A stretch of DNA of 64,000 nt from Muscardinus avellanarius (taxonomy: Eukaryota; Chordata; Mammalia; Rodentia; Gliridae), in NCBI GenBank assembly GCA_963383645.1, contig OY726564.1, forward strand, positions 110,196,540 through 110,260,539. The letters run 5' to 3'. Position 1 is the first letter of the stretch, and each line of letters begins with the position of its first letter. The position numbers were made by a program, and so were the translations under genes. The notes under the pieces were generated by a model. It was not told the DNA's origin and did no database searches. It saw nothing but the letters and a program-made list of their open reading frames with translations. Below, piece by piece: positions 55,201 through 64,000 of this stretch.

Positions 55201-57000
55201 AGCTTGGAAGGTGCTATTCTGTATTAGCAAGTAAAAAGCCAAACAAACTGAAAACTCAACAACTCAAACTCACAAGAGGATTGAGATCATGGGCAAAATG
55301 CTATCCGTGAACTGGAGACACTGACAAAGGATTACAGCTTCCCAGAGAAGAATCCTCCATGAAAGCAGAGCTGGGTAGGGAACCTGACCAGCTCACTGTG
55401 GACAAGTCTGAGAGCCAAAAACTCTGAGGAAACCCAGTCACCGAAACATCTCACATTTTGTTTTACCACTAAGAGGTTGGCCTGGTTCTCACAGTGAATA
55501 CTGGAGAGAAAAAAAATCTCCTTGTGTTCCTGGCAGGGGAAGGGGCAAATAATTATTTTTAAAAAGTGTCAGAGCACTACTTTCTTAAAAATTTCTGTCT
55601 TCAGGGGAAACTGGTTAACAAGAGCCTGCTGGGGGGTTACTAGAGCCTAACTGACCTTGAGAAGTAAAGCATGCAGTGCCAGCCATATGGAGAAGTGCCC
55701 AACACCAGCCAGCCTCTTCATTCTGTCCCTCCTAAACAGAAATGGATTGACTCAAAGGGTCTTGTGAAGTTTAGAGACACAGGCTCTCTAAAAGCCTGAG
55801 CTAATCATAGGTCTACAGAATGCCTCCTCTCTCCTTCTAGCTTATTACCACATTTTAAATAGCTTATTTACAAATAAGTATTTCCTTTTACTCTGTGCTT
55901 CAGTCTGATGATTGATTAAAAATATATACAGTTTGTTATATGTATGTATGAAACTGTCCCAAGAAAACCCATTATTTTATACCTTTAATATGTACTAATG
56001 ATTGATAAAAAGTTACCAGACATACTAAAAGGCAAAAATACAGGCCATATATGAGTACAGATCAAGCAAAAGAGTCAGACTCAGATATGGCAGAGGTATT
56101 AGAAATATCAGAACCAAGCCGGGCGTGGTGGCGCATGCTTGTAATCCCAGACTTCAGGCGGCGGAGACCAGAGGGTCACCATTCATGAGGCTTCAGCTAC
56201 TTAGTGAGGCCCTTCACAACTCAGTGGGACCCTGTTTCAAAAATAAAAAGACTACAAAATAAGGCTAGGGGTATAGCTCAGGGTTCCATCTCTGGTACTG
56301 AAAAAAAATATCAGAACAGGAATTTAAAACAGTAATTATTAACATGCTGAAAATCTAATGAATAAAATAGAAAGTACAAGAACAAATGGGCAATATAAGT
56401 TGGAAGTTGTAAGAAAGAACTAAACACAAATTTTAGAGATAAAAAATTGATATGACAGAAATAAAGAATGTCTTTGGTGAGCTTCTTAGTAGACTCTAAA
56501 CACAGTAAAGAAAAGGATCACTAATCTTGAAGGTATCTAAGTAGAAACCTCTGAAAATTGAAACACAAACAGAAAAAAATGAGTAGAGTAAAAACTAAGT
56601 ATACTATCCAAGAATTCTAAGACTCCTACGAAAGGTATAACATACTGGGAATATCAGAAGAAGAAAAGAAGAAAGGAGCAGAAGAAATACTTGAAAAGAT
56701 AATGACTGGATATTTCCCCAAATTAGCATCAGACCCCAAACTACAGATTCAGGAAGCTCAGTAAACACCAGGGGGGGAAAAAACTACAGCTAGTATATCA
56801 TTTTTTTTTCATACTGCAGAAAAACAAAGATAAGGAAATATCCTGAAAGAAACCAGAGTAGGAAAAAAAAACACTTTATGTACAGAGGAACAAAGACAAG
56901 ACTTGTTTCCAACATCTCCTCAGAAGCTATGCACATAAGAAGAGAGGGAGCAGAGTAAAATTTTCAAAATGTTGAGACAAAATGACCAAGCGGAGAATCC
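55201..57000 (+). mobile_element. Old L1 (L1M/HAL1-like) 5' region and ORF1 remnants, sense
   Basis: GAAGCTTGGAAGGTGCTATT (from 55200), AACAGTAATTATTAACATGC, GCTGAAAATCTAATGAATAA, AGAAGAAATACTTGAAAAGA, ATGACTGGATATTTCCCCAA and GGAAATATCCTGAAAGAAAC are typical of the A-rich 5'/ORF1 part of old L1. All frames are broken. A SINE (56103-56317) interrupts it. Confidence 0.6.
56103..56317 (+). mobile_element. B1-ID SINE with 12-bp target-site duplication
   Basis: AAATATCAGAAC occurs at 56103-56114 and 56306-56317. Body: GCCGGGCGTGGTGGCGCATG, AGGCCCTTCACAACTCAGTG, GGCTAGGGGTATAGCTCAGG and TTCCATCTCTGGTACTG. Part of the region between A and B boxes is missing. Inserted in the old L1. Confidence 0.92.
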
Positions 57001-57624
57001 GGCTAGGAGGCAGTGCCACCCTCCAGGCCAGAGATGACCCTGCCTGGGACCAAGGAGGGAGGGGGGGTGGTCCAATCCTATTTGGATTCTATCAGTGGAA
57101 ACAACAGAACTCGCTGACGTGTTCAACATGGAGTAGGAAAGAAAGGGAACTTAACTTCAGTGTTTTGATGTGAGCAGCTACAAGGGCGTGGGTGAGATTT
57201 CCTGAGAGGTGGGTGTGAGTTGGCACCATTTAGTGAGGACCGCGCCCAGAGGGATGGGAGGTCCTCGCCTCAGTGGCCCCTGTAAGCCAGCTGCAGCCCT
57301 CACGTTCTCACTTCAGGCCGTCCATCTTCCTGCTTGCACCCAGCCCTCTGTCACATTTCTTCATCACCACAGCCTTCCCTTTCCTCAGGCAGCCATGGCC
57401 CCTTCAAAGAAGTCTCAGCTGGGGCTGCTGAGGCTCGGCCTGTCCTAATTTCCTTGGGCCCTAAAAGTAGTAGCTACTTTCACACTTACTATTTCTTGAT
57501 CCCTCGGAGTCCTCTCTTATCCCTTCTCTTAACCACTCCTTACTATCACATAAAGCATTGTTTTAGTGAGAACAATACATTAACAGAAAATAAATCTTGT
57601 ATCATATTTTTTTCCTGTTCAAAT
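57001..57624. other. Unique, moderately GC-rich stretch
   Basis: No gene recognised; short overlapping open frames only. Confidence 0.35.
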
Positions 57625-57885
57625 CACTGGTGTGAGCCGGGCGTGGTGGCGCACCCTTGTAATCCCCGCGCTTGGGAGGTTGAGACAGGAGGATCACACA
57701 GGTTCAAAGCCAGCCTCAGCTACTTAGTGAGGCTTTCAGCAACTTAGTGAGACCCTGTTTCCAAAAAATATATTAAAAAAAGTCTGAGAGTATAGCCCAG
57801 AGGTAGAAAGCCTCTGGGTTCTACCCCCCAGTACCACCAAAAAAAAAAAAAAAACAAACAACAACAACAAAAAAGCACCGGTGTG
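57625..57885 (+). mobile_element. B1-ID SINE, sense, full length
   Basis: Body from 57636: GCCGGGCGTGGTGGCGCACC, GTAATCCCCGCGCTTGGGAG, CAGCCTCAGCTACTTAGTGA, GAGAGTATAGCCCAGAGGTA and GGGTTCTACCCCCCAGTACC, then an A/CAA-rich tail. Flanks CACTGGTGTG (57625-57634) and CACCGGTGTG (57876-57885) form a probable target-site duplication with one mismatch. Confidence 0.92.
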
Positions 57886-59283
57886 TTATCTAACTGGACC
57901 CTGATTGATACAGCCTGGGCCAGTAAAAAGAACCAGAAGAGGGGCAGTGAATGAAGACAAAGACAGAGAGGGGCAAGAGGACCTAAATCCAAATGGAGAG
58001 ATCAGTACAAAATGCGCGGAGAGACCAAGAACGTCAAGTGATGCTGAAGGACCAAGGACTGACCTAAGATATTTAGACATGTGGAGGACATTTGGTAACC
58101 TTGGAAAAGTCACCGCTCAACCTTCCTGCCCGGCATCTCCATCACCCCAACTCACAGCAGGGTTGCTCTAACTGTCCTTATTATGCCACCATGTCCTCTC
58201 ACTCCCTGTGGTTTGGAGAGGTCTGAACTTCATCTGGCCAGAGTGCCACACTCATTGTTTCCTGTGATAAGTCCAGGGATGAGAACATAACGAGGATTGG
58301 CCCAATAAAATCCATACCCAAGACTTTTACTGGAACATCCAGGAAACAGGAATCCTATTCCTACTGGACACAGAGTGAGAAGGGAGGCAATAGTCCAGAT
58401 ATGCTGGTCCTCATCTTGCCACCATAGGTGTAGAGCCTGCCTGAGAATGGACACCACACAGAGAAAGCAAAGCCAGGGCGCACCCCATCCCTGTGACATT
58501 GTGTGAGTCCTTGGATCTGGCTGGGCCTGAAGCCACTCTTGGGCTCTTCAGTTACAGGGGATGATAAACTTTTTTTCTGTTCATGCCAATCAGAATTTAA
58601 TGTTCTTTCCCCACACCCATTCAATGAGAAACTATAAAATGGAAAACAATTGATGAGTTAGGTGCCTTACTCAAGTCTCTGCAAACAAGCTGCATCTGTA
58701 TGCCAGGCTCCCCAACTCAGACAGTTCCTTCCCCTCTCTGGAATTTTCCTGAAGCATCCCTTATGACTGTCATTTACATGTACCACTGTAAATGACAAGC
58801 TGCCACTATTCAGCTTAGGGACAAGAGGATTTAGACTCATAGATTTGGGTATGAATGGAAGATTTTTCTAGATGGTGTTGATATTAATAGGAAAATGTGT
58901 AAAGAGATATACTTGTAAAAACACCCATTCTTGTCCAGAGTTATATATAGCATAGTTTCATTTTTTTTCCCTTACCCTCAAATGGTATAATTAAAACTAA
59001 TTTTCCCCTTCATTAACTCAGCTGCAAACAACAAGCTCATTGGACAACTGGGTTGCTGGGGAAGTCAATAACTCAGTAAGTCACAAATGCATGTGAAGCC
59101 ACTGTTTGTCTGCTGGAAGCCTTGCCCTGGCCACATTCAATGTCCCTAGTTAGATATAAATTTAGATTCCTATGAGGGGGACAGGTGACGCTGTCTCAAA
59201 GCTACTCTTTGGCATCACCTCAGAGCCAAGTGGGGAGCCCCAGGCACAGGAAGATAACACAATGGCCCTGTTGCTGAAAACAT
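57886..59283. other. Unique non-coding stretch
   Basis: No gene or repeat recognised. A weak MIR-like piece may lie near 58620-58730. Confidence 0.35.
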
Positions 59284-59284
59284 G

Positions 59285-59334
<50 letters not shown>
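59284..59334. repeat. (GT)n microsatellite
   Basis: About 25 uninterrupted GT units. Confidence 0.97.
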
Positions 59335-59337
<3 letters not shown>

Positions 59338-60286
59338 CATCTCAGGGCTTAAATCAGTCAATGAAATATTCATGGGATATAAAGTAGCGGGCAAGCTAAG
59401 GGCTTTCTTATGGGAATATCAATATTCTTGGAGCCGGTCATAATTCAATATTCAGAAAGCCTTTCCTCCCTGCCTTTGCCACTTTAGGTTCAGACTTATT
59501 TTCAGAAACCCTCCACTCTCCCATAAGCCAGCTCTACTAACGGGGCGGGTGATGGCAGGTGGGCCAAGGGCAGCGTGAGGTGAAAGCGCAAGGATCATGG
59601 GCGTGTTGGGTCACAGAGACGGGTGCTGTCTTAGACACTACCATGTGCAGGGCTGGGACAGATGTTTAATGTGGCTGCCCTGGGAAGCTGGAGACTGCCC
59701 AATGGGGTGACTGGTTTTAGTGTTTTCGTCTGGTCTATGATTCCAGGTGTGACTGGAGGATTTTCCTTCCTGGCAGGAGTCTGAGTGAGGAGTGGAGAGA
59801 GGGAGAAGGGAAGGCCAGAAACGGTGTCATATAAGCAAATTACTGCTGAAGAGAGAAAATATTTTTCTTCATCCATTCTCAGCAGAATCTGGGTGCCCCT
59901 AATAAGTATACAAAGAGGGGGCGGGGTGAACATCTATGAAGTCAGACCTTGCTTGGCAGACGGCGCCAGCTCCTTGCTGTCCCCTGTGTGTCCCCTTCCC
60001 CACCCGGCCCTTCGAGCCTGCTGCCCCTGCTCACCGCCACCCATGGGCCTGCCCTTGCGATGGGGTGGAACTCCACATCCCCCCCCTTCTTAGCCTCAGT
60101 TCAGACTGCCAAAAATGGGGCCGGTTAGGAGGTTGGTTTCCTGGTGTGGGTACCTGTCCCTCAGGACTGGAATAAGACCTGCCCCACATTCCAGGCAGGC
60201 TCGCCCAGAAGCCATGGAGCGGCCCTCTCCCCAGGGCTGGTGTATGTTACTGAGACTTCTCCAGCCTGCCCTTTCGGGTGCCCCAG
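59335..60286. other. Unique stretch, GC-rich towards the right
   Basis: 59930-60090 is C-rich (CCCCTTCCCCACCCGGCCCT). No gene recognised. Confidence 0.35.
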
Positions 60287-60490
60287 GAGCTGGGGAGGCA
60301 GAGAGACGTCTTGGAGACCAACCACTTGCACACAGCGGTACTGCCAAGCCAAGCTGGGAGCTGAGGAGGCCCAGTTACGGGCCGAAAGAGGTAGGTGTGG
60401 GCAGGATGGGGGAGACGCTGCTTGCTACACATTGCCCTCCCCAGCTTTGGGGCCTCTCCAGCAGGAGCCTGTGAGCACCGATGTTGGAGG
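60287..60490 (+). other. Exon-like segment (possible decayed exon pair)
   Basis: A pyrimidine tract ending CGGGTGCCCCAG precedes 60287, and a good donor (GAAAGAG/GTAGGT) follows 60390. Within the 104 bp, the frame reads ELGRQRDVLETNHLHTAVL and then, after a one-base shift, QAKLGAEEAQLRAER, which looks like a coiled coil. A second acceptor (CTCCCCAG, 60437-60444) and donor-like GTAGGC (60491) enclose a short in-phase piece, LGPLQQEPVSTDVG. The frameshift and the 54-bp gap, too short for a normal intron, argue for a relic or coincidence. No gene can be named. Confidence 0.2.
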
Positions 60491-61234
60491 GTAGGCCTCA
60501 GAGCCGACTGATGTTGTCAGTCGGCTGAAAATGCTACCCTGTGTCCAGGGCAAGGTGGCCAGGGGCCCCTAGCCACAGACACCTCCCTGGATATTTCTCT
60601 CCTGCAAGTTAAATCTTCAAATCCAAGCTTGTGAAAATATTTTTTTCTAAACTTTCTATGCTTTAAGGTTGATATGCTATAAATTTGGGGAATAGAGCAA
60701 TGGCAGAAAATGGTCCCTTCTGTAAATCAAGCCATTGCATGTGTATTATTCTGCACTCTGAGGCTTCCTGACCCCAGCACTCAGAGAATAGAAGCACCTA
60801 AACTTGAGCAGGGAGAGAGGTATCCAGACCCTCTTCAGAGAAGCCAGGTCCCAAATAATGTAGCTTGGCTGACCGTAAGAAGAAAGTGCAAGGAACACCC
60901 ACCACCAGACAACACACCTCGGCCCATCAGGCTTCCCTAAGGCAGCCCACTCCAGGACTAGCCAGAAACAGAAAAGCCCCAGGGCCCCCTGGCCTCCCTG
61001 CCCTGAGCACTCGCCTCCTCTCCTCTCCAAGTCTCCCCGCTCAGCCAATGCCAAGTCAGGGGCTGTGTGTCTCCAGGCCAGAGAAGAATCACCACCACCC
61101 CCTTTTTTATCATAATGGCTCTCGTGAGTCCTTAAGAGATGTTTCTATACCTCCCCCCAGCCACCAAAACCATCTAGGTCCAACAGAGCCAGTTCTGCTG
61201 TGGCTGCTTACACACCCATGGAATTTGCCTCATT
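60491..61234. other. Unique non-coding stretch
   Basis: Nothing recognised. The 133-codon plus-strand frame at 60865-61266 is Pro/Ser-rich and unsupported. Confidence 0.35.
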
Positions 61235-61470
61235 CTGTAACTGCAATTCTAGCTGTGTGGCCTTAGAAAAATGATTTTGCTACTTGGTGCTTTGCTTTTC
61301 TCATTTCCAAATGGAGACAACAGTATCTACCTCATGGATAGATGAGCTAGAGAAATTATATATGCATATGTCTATAGTTGTAGAAATTTATACATATATA
61401 TATATATATATATATATATGTATAAATTTCTAGAATACGCAGTAAGTACTATAGGCCTTTTATCTAAAGT
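61235..61470 (-). mobile_element. MIR, antisense, carrying an AT palindrome
   Basis: CTAGCTGTGTGGCCTTAGAA, TTTCTCATTTCCAAATGGAG, ACAGTATCTACCTCATGGAT and ACGCAGTAAGTACTATAGGC follow MIR in reverse complement. Between the third and fourth words a perfect 52-bp palindrome (61381-61432) interrupts the element. Confidence 0.7.
61381..61432. repeat. Perfect 52-bp AT-rich palindrome
   Basis: Two 26-base arms with no spacer. The outer part is TAGAAATTTATACA and its complement TGTATAAATTTCTA; the centre is a TA dinucleotide run. It can extrude as a cruciform. Confidence 0.97.
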
Positions 61471-61649
61471 TATTATTATGACTAATATCATTGGTAGCTC
61501 CAAAATGGTGATGAGTGGAATTCTTGTCAAGTCCCTCATAGAAAGAATAACCCCATAGAAAGAGGTCCTGAAACAGCCATTTGGCCCTCAAGGCCCCCCA
61601 CAACTTAGGTCTTAATGTGATATAAGTATATAATTATGAATGGAAACTT

Positions 61650-61812
61650 GGATCTGGGACAGTGGCACACACCTATAATCCCAGTACTTGGAAAGCAGAG
61701 ACAGGAGGATCACAGGTTAGAGGCCAGAACAGCAGGGGTCAGGGTGTAGCTCAGTAATAGAACATGTCTGGGTTCAATCCCCAGTATAAAAATAAAAATA
61801 AAATAAAAATAG
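61650..61812 (+). mobile_element. B1-ID SINE, sense, internally deleted
   Basis: Head GGGACAGTGGCACACACCTA, CCCAGTACTTGGAAAGCAGA and ATCACAGGTTAGAGGCCAGA pass directly into the ID part GGGTCAGGGTGTAGCTCAGT, GGGTTCAATCCCCAGT. The second half of the B1 head and the A-rich linker are missing. Tail of AAAAT units. Confidence 0.85.
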
Positions 61813-61853
61813 GACTTCAGTCTTCTTCCAAGACCAGCTAGCAAAGCTTCATC

Positions 61854-62058
61854 AAAGATTTACTAAGAGCCGGGCATGGTGGCGCACGCTTGTAATCCCT
61901 GCGCTTGGGAGGCAGAGACAGGAGGATTGCGCAGGTTCGAAGCTGGCGGTGCTGGCTTAAGAGACCCTCTTTCCAAATTTAAAAAAAAAAAAGTATAAAA
62001 TAGGTCTGGGAGTATAGCCTGGAGGTAGAAGGGCTTCCAGGAACCCAAGTGCCACCAA

Positions 62059-62118
<60 letters not shown>

Positions 62119-62133
62119 AAAGATTTACTAAGA
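61854..62133 (+). mobile_element. B1-ID SINE with 15-bp target-site duplication and (GAAA)n tail
   Basis: AAAGATTTACTAAGA lies at 61854-61868 and 62119-62133. The body (GCCGGGCATGGTGGCGCACG ... GGTCTGGGAGTATAGCCTGG ... CAAGTGCCACC) closely matches the copy at 14205. The tail is a GAAA microsatellite (62059-62118). The exact duplication and retained CpGs suggest a relatively recent insertion. Confidence 0.95.
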
Positions 62134-62384
62134 TTAACCCTCACCTTTGACCCAGCAGTGACAGCCTAAGCCTGAGAATGGCTGGCAGTCTTGCTGGCCA
62201 TTCGTTTTTGCGTAACCAATTGTTCAAGGACCTTGTGGCGAGACACTAAAGGTTAAGATAAGGTCCCTGTTCACATGCTATCCAAACCTGAGATAAAGAT
62301 AAATCCACTGTCTGAACCCATATCTGGGGTTTAATTTGATGCAGGAAGTTGGGATTGTCTGTGATGCCCCCTGCCAAATACTTG

Positions 62385-62580
62385 ATGTGCTTTCATTTTA
62401 CTCCCATAAGACCCCATTGGTTGGCAGATTCTATTTTTCTCCTTATTTTATTGATAAGGCAACTGGAACTAAGGTTATGTGACTTGCCCAAGAAGAGGCA
62501 GCTAGTACGCCTTAGAGCCAGGACCCAAAGGGAGGCTCTTCTGCCTCCCCCCAAGCTTCTGACCTTTACTCCTAGTTTCA
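62385..62580 (+). mobile_element. MIR, sense
   Basis: TCCTTATTTTATTGATAAGG, CAACTGGAACTAAGGTTATG, TGACTTGCCCAAGAAGAGGC, AGCTAGTACGCCTTAGAGCC and AGGACCCAAAGGGAGGCTCT follow the MIR consensus. Confidence 0.75.
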
Positions 62581-63104
62581 AGTATTTTCAGGAGGAATAT
62601 ACCATATCTTAATATATTCCCCTGAAATGGTTTTGTGAAATCAACTTGGATCCCTTACAAAGATTTCTCAGTCTCTTCTTATTGAAAATTAGGGGCTTTG
62701 ATGGCTCATACCCAGCAGTCTTGCAGGTGTTTCTTCCTTTTAAGTCGAAGCCCAATCAAAACAATCAGCTACAGATCCTAGCGAAGGCAATTATGCCAGC
62801 AGTTTCCAGAAGTTTCCATAAGACATTACCTATATGCTATAACAACTATTTGTTGAATCAGCATGTCTTTAAGAGTAGATAACTAAGCTGACAGCTTGTA
62901 AATAGCTTAAATTTTTTGCTGATGTTTATTCTCTCCACACCCATACTTAAGACATAGCTCTGTCTGGGATCCTTACAGCAATGTTTTTCAAATAATGGGT
63001 CGATCCCCTTAGTGTGTCATAAAAATACTTTTGTATGTCTAGACCACAATATTTTTATTAAACAGAATAGTATAGATCAGAGAATGGAGCAGATCGCAGG
63101 CAGT
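62581..63104. other. Unique non-coding stretch
   Basis: Nothing recognisable. Confidence 0.4.
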
Positions 63105-63630
63105 AAGTAGCTGGGTATGGTACACACCTGTATTCCCAGTATTTGGGAGGCTGAGACAGGAGGATCATAGGTAGGAAGCCAGCTTCAGCAGCTTAGTGAG
63201 ACCTCATTTCAAAAAATAAAATAGGAAGCCAGGCGTGGTGGCCACACTTGTAATCCCAGCATTCTGGAGGCTGAGACAGGAGGATCACAGGTGGGAAGCC
63301 AGCCTCAGCAACTTAGTGAGACCTCATTTCAAAAAAATAAAATAGGAAGCCAGGCGTGATGGCGCACACTTGTAATCCCAGCATTCCGGAAGCTGAGACA
63401 GGGGGATCGCCGTTCGCGGACAGCCTCAGCTGCTTAGTGAGGCCCTCTGCAACTCAGTGAGACCCTGTTTCAAAATAAAGAATAAAAAATAAGGCAGGGG
63501 CTGTAGCTTGGAGGTAGAATGCCCCTGAGTTGCATCCCCAGACCCACAAAAATAAATAAATAAATAAATAAAATAGGGCTAGGAAGTCAGAGTTAGAATG
63601 TCCCTACATTCAATCCCTAGTACCACAAAA
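63105..63630 (+). mobile_element. Cluster of nested B1-ID SINEs
   Basis: Three B1-like heads lie in a row (starting about 63110, 63229 and 63351). The first two end in ATTTCAAAAAATAAAATAGG-type linkers with no ID tail. The third is a full unit with its own ID part (GGGGCTGTAGCTTGGAGGTA ... TTGCATCCCCAGACCC) and an AAAT tail. After it comes a second ID part (GGGCTAGGAAGTCAGAGTTA ... TTCAATCCCTAGTACC), which is the displaced tail of an outer copy. The repeated word ATAAAATAGG at each junction fits insertion into, or slippage at, the A-rich linker. Confidence 0.88.
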
Positions 63631-63941
63631 AAAGAATAGTGTTACATAAAACTCATTTTATGTATGTATATGTGTAATAATGTGCCACAATATAAAATGC
63701 AGCTTTTTTTGTGAATTGCCAATAAAAAGCAACAAGACTCGTGGTCTTACAATTTTAACCTCATATCTCCCAACTCAAATTTCCTTGAGCCTTCCAAGGG
63801 AAGTACCAGCAGGTGCCCAGACCACAGAAAGGGAGCACAATGGGTTTCTAATCCAGAGACAAAACAAAGTGAGAGGGAGAGTGGATTTTAGGGGTAGAAA
63901 TAAAGAATTCAAAAACTGCCTTTCTCAAGCAAGACTGATTT
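63631..63941. other. Unique non-coding stretch
   Basis: Nothing recognisable. Confidence 0.35.
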
Positions 63942-64000
63942 TGGGGGTGGGGAGGAGGCACTAGGGATTGAACCCACAGGAGTTCTACCTCTGAGCTACA
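63942..64000 (-). mobile_element. ID-like SINE, antisense, cut by window end
   Basis: AGGCACTAGGGATTGAACCC and AGTTCTACCTCTGAGCTACA are the reverse complement of the ID A and B boxes. The element continues beyond the window. Confidence 0.8.

Overview
This is mammalian nuclear DNA with no convincing protein-coding gene. The SINEs point to a squirrel-family rodent (Sciuridae, for example a ground squirrel or marmot). Many copies join a B1-like head (GCCGGGCGTGGTGGCGCA...) to an ID-like, tRNA-derived tail (TAGCTCAG-GGTAGA ... GGTTCAATCCCC). This fused B1-ID type is known from squirrels. The L1 3' ends share one terminal motif, CAATGCACCAATAAA. Species and locus cannot be fixed from the sequence alone.

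Layout. 1-12 kb is mostly unique, with MIR, ID and SINE fragments. 12.7-20.3 kb holds L1 3' ends, B1-ID SINEs, long GA/CT/CA tracts and a candidate conserved non-coding block (18.2-18.7 kb). 22.9-30.7 kb is a layered repeat stack: an old antisense L1 (L1M/HAL1-like) interrupted by another interspersed repeat, by a younger L1 whose 5' part is inverted (27.6-29.9 kb), and by a SINE. 31-41 kb has L1 3' ends, an MLT1-type LTR, SINEs and mostly unique DNA. A CpG-rich solo-LTR-like segment lies at 41.1-41.36 kb. 47-53 kb is largely unique with MIR copies. 53-57 kb has LTRs and the 5' part of another old L1. 57-64 kb is unique or moderately GC-rich, with SINEs at the right end.

The standout is 42,062-47,115. 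Read on the minus strand it is one ~5.0 kb composite element. It starts with about 6.4 CpG-rich 125-bp monomers, followed by a ~0.5 kb single-copy spacer, about 33 GC-rich 100-bp units (each two ~50-bp halves, with higher-order structure), an L1-type 3' end and a poly(A) tail. The whole is bounded by 14-bp direct repeats that match at 13 positions. This is the architecture of a non-autonomous, L1-mobilised composite such as hominoid SVA or gibbon LAVA, but built from different parts. I do not recognise it as a named family.

Nearly all open reading frames here are by-products of repeats. The 160-270 codon frames in the two tandem arrays exist because the units are GC-rich and not multiples of three. 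The only weak coding hints are an exon-like segment at 60.29-60.49 kb, a protein-like minus-strand frame in the composite's spacer, and an unsupported 223-codon minus-strand frame at 4.8-5.5 kb.
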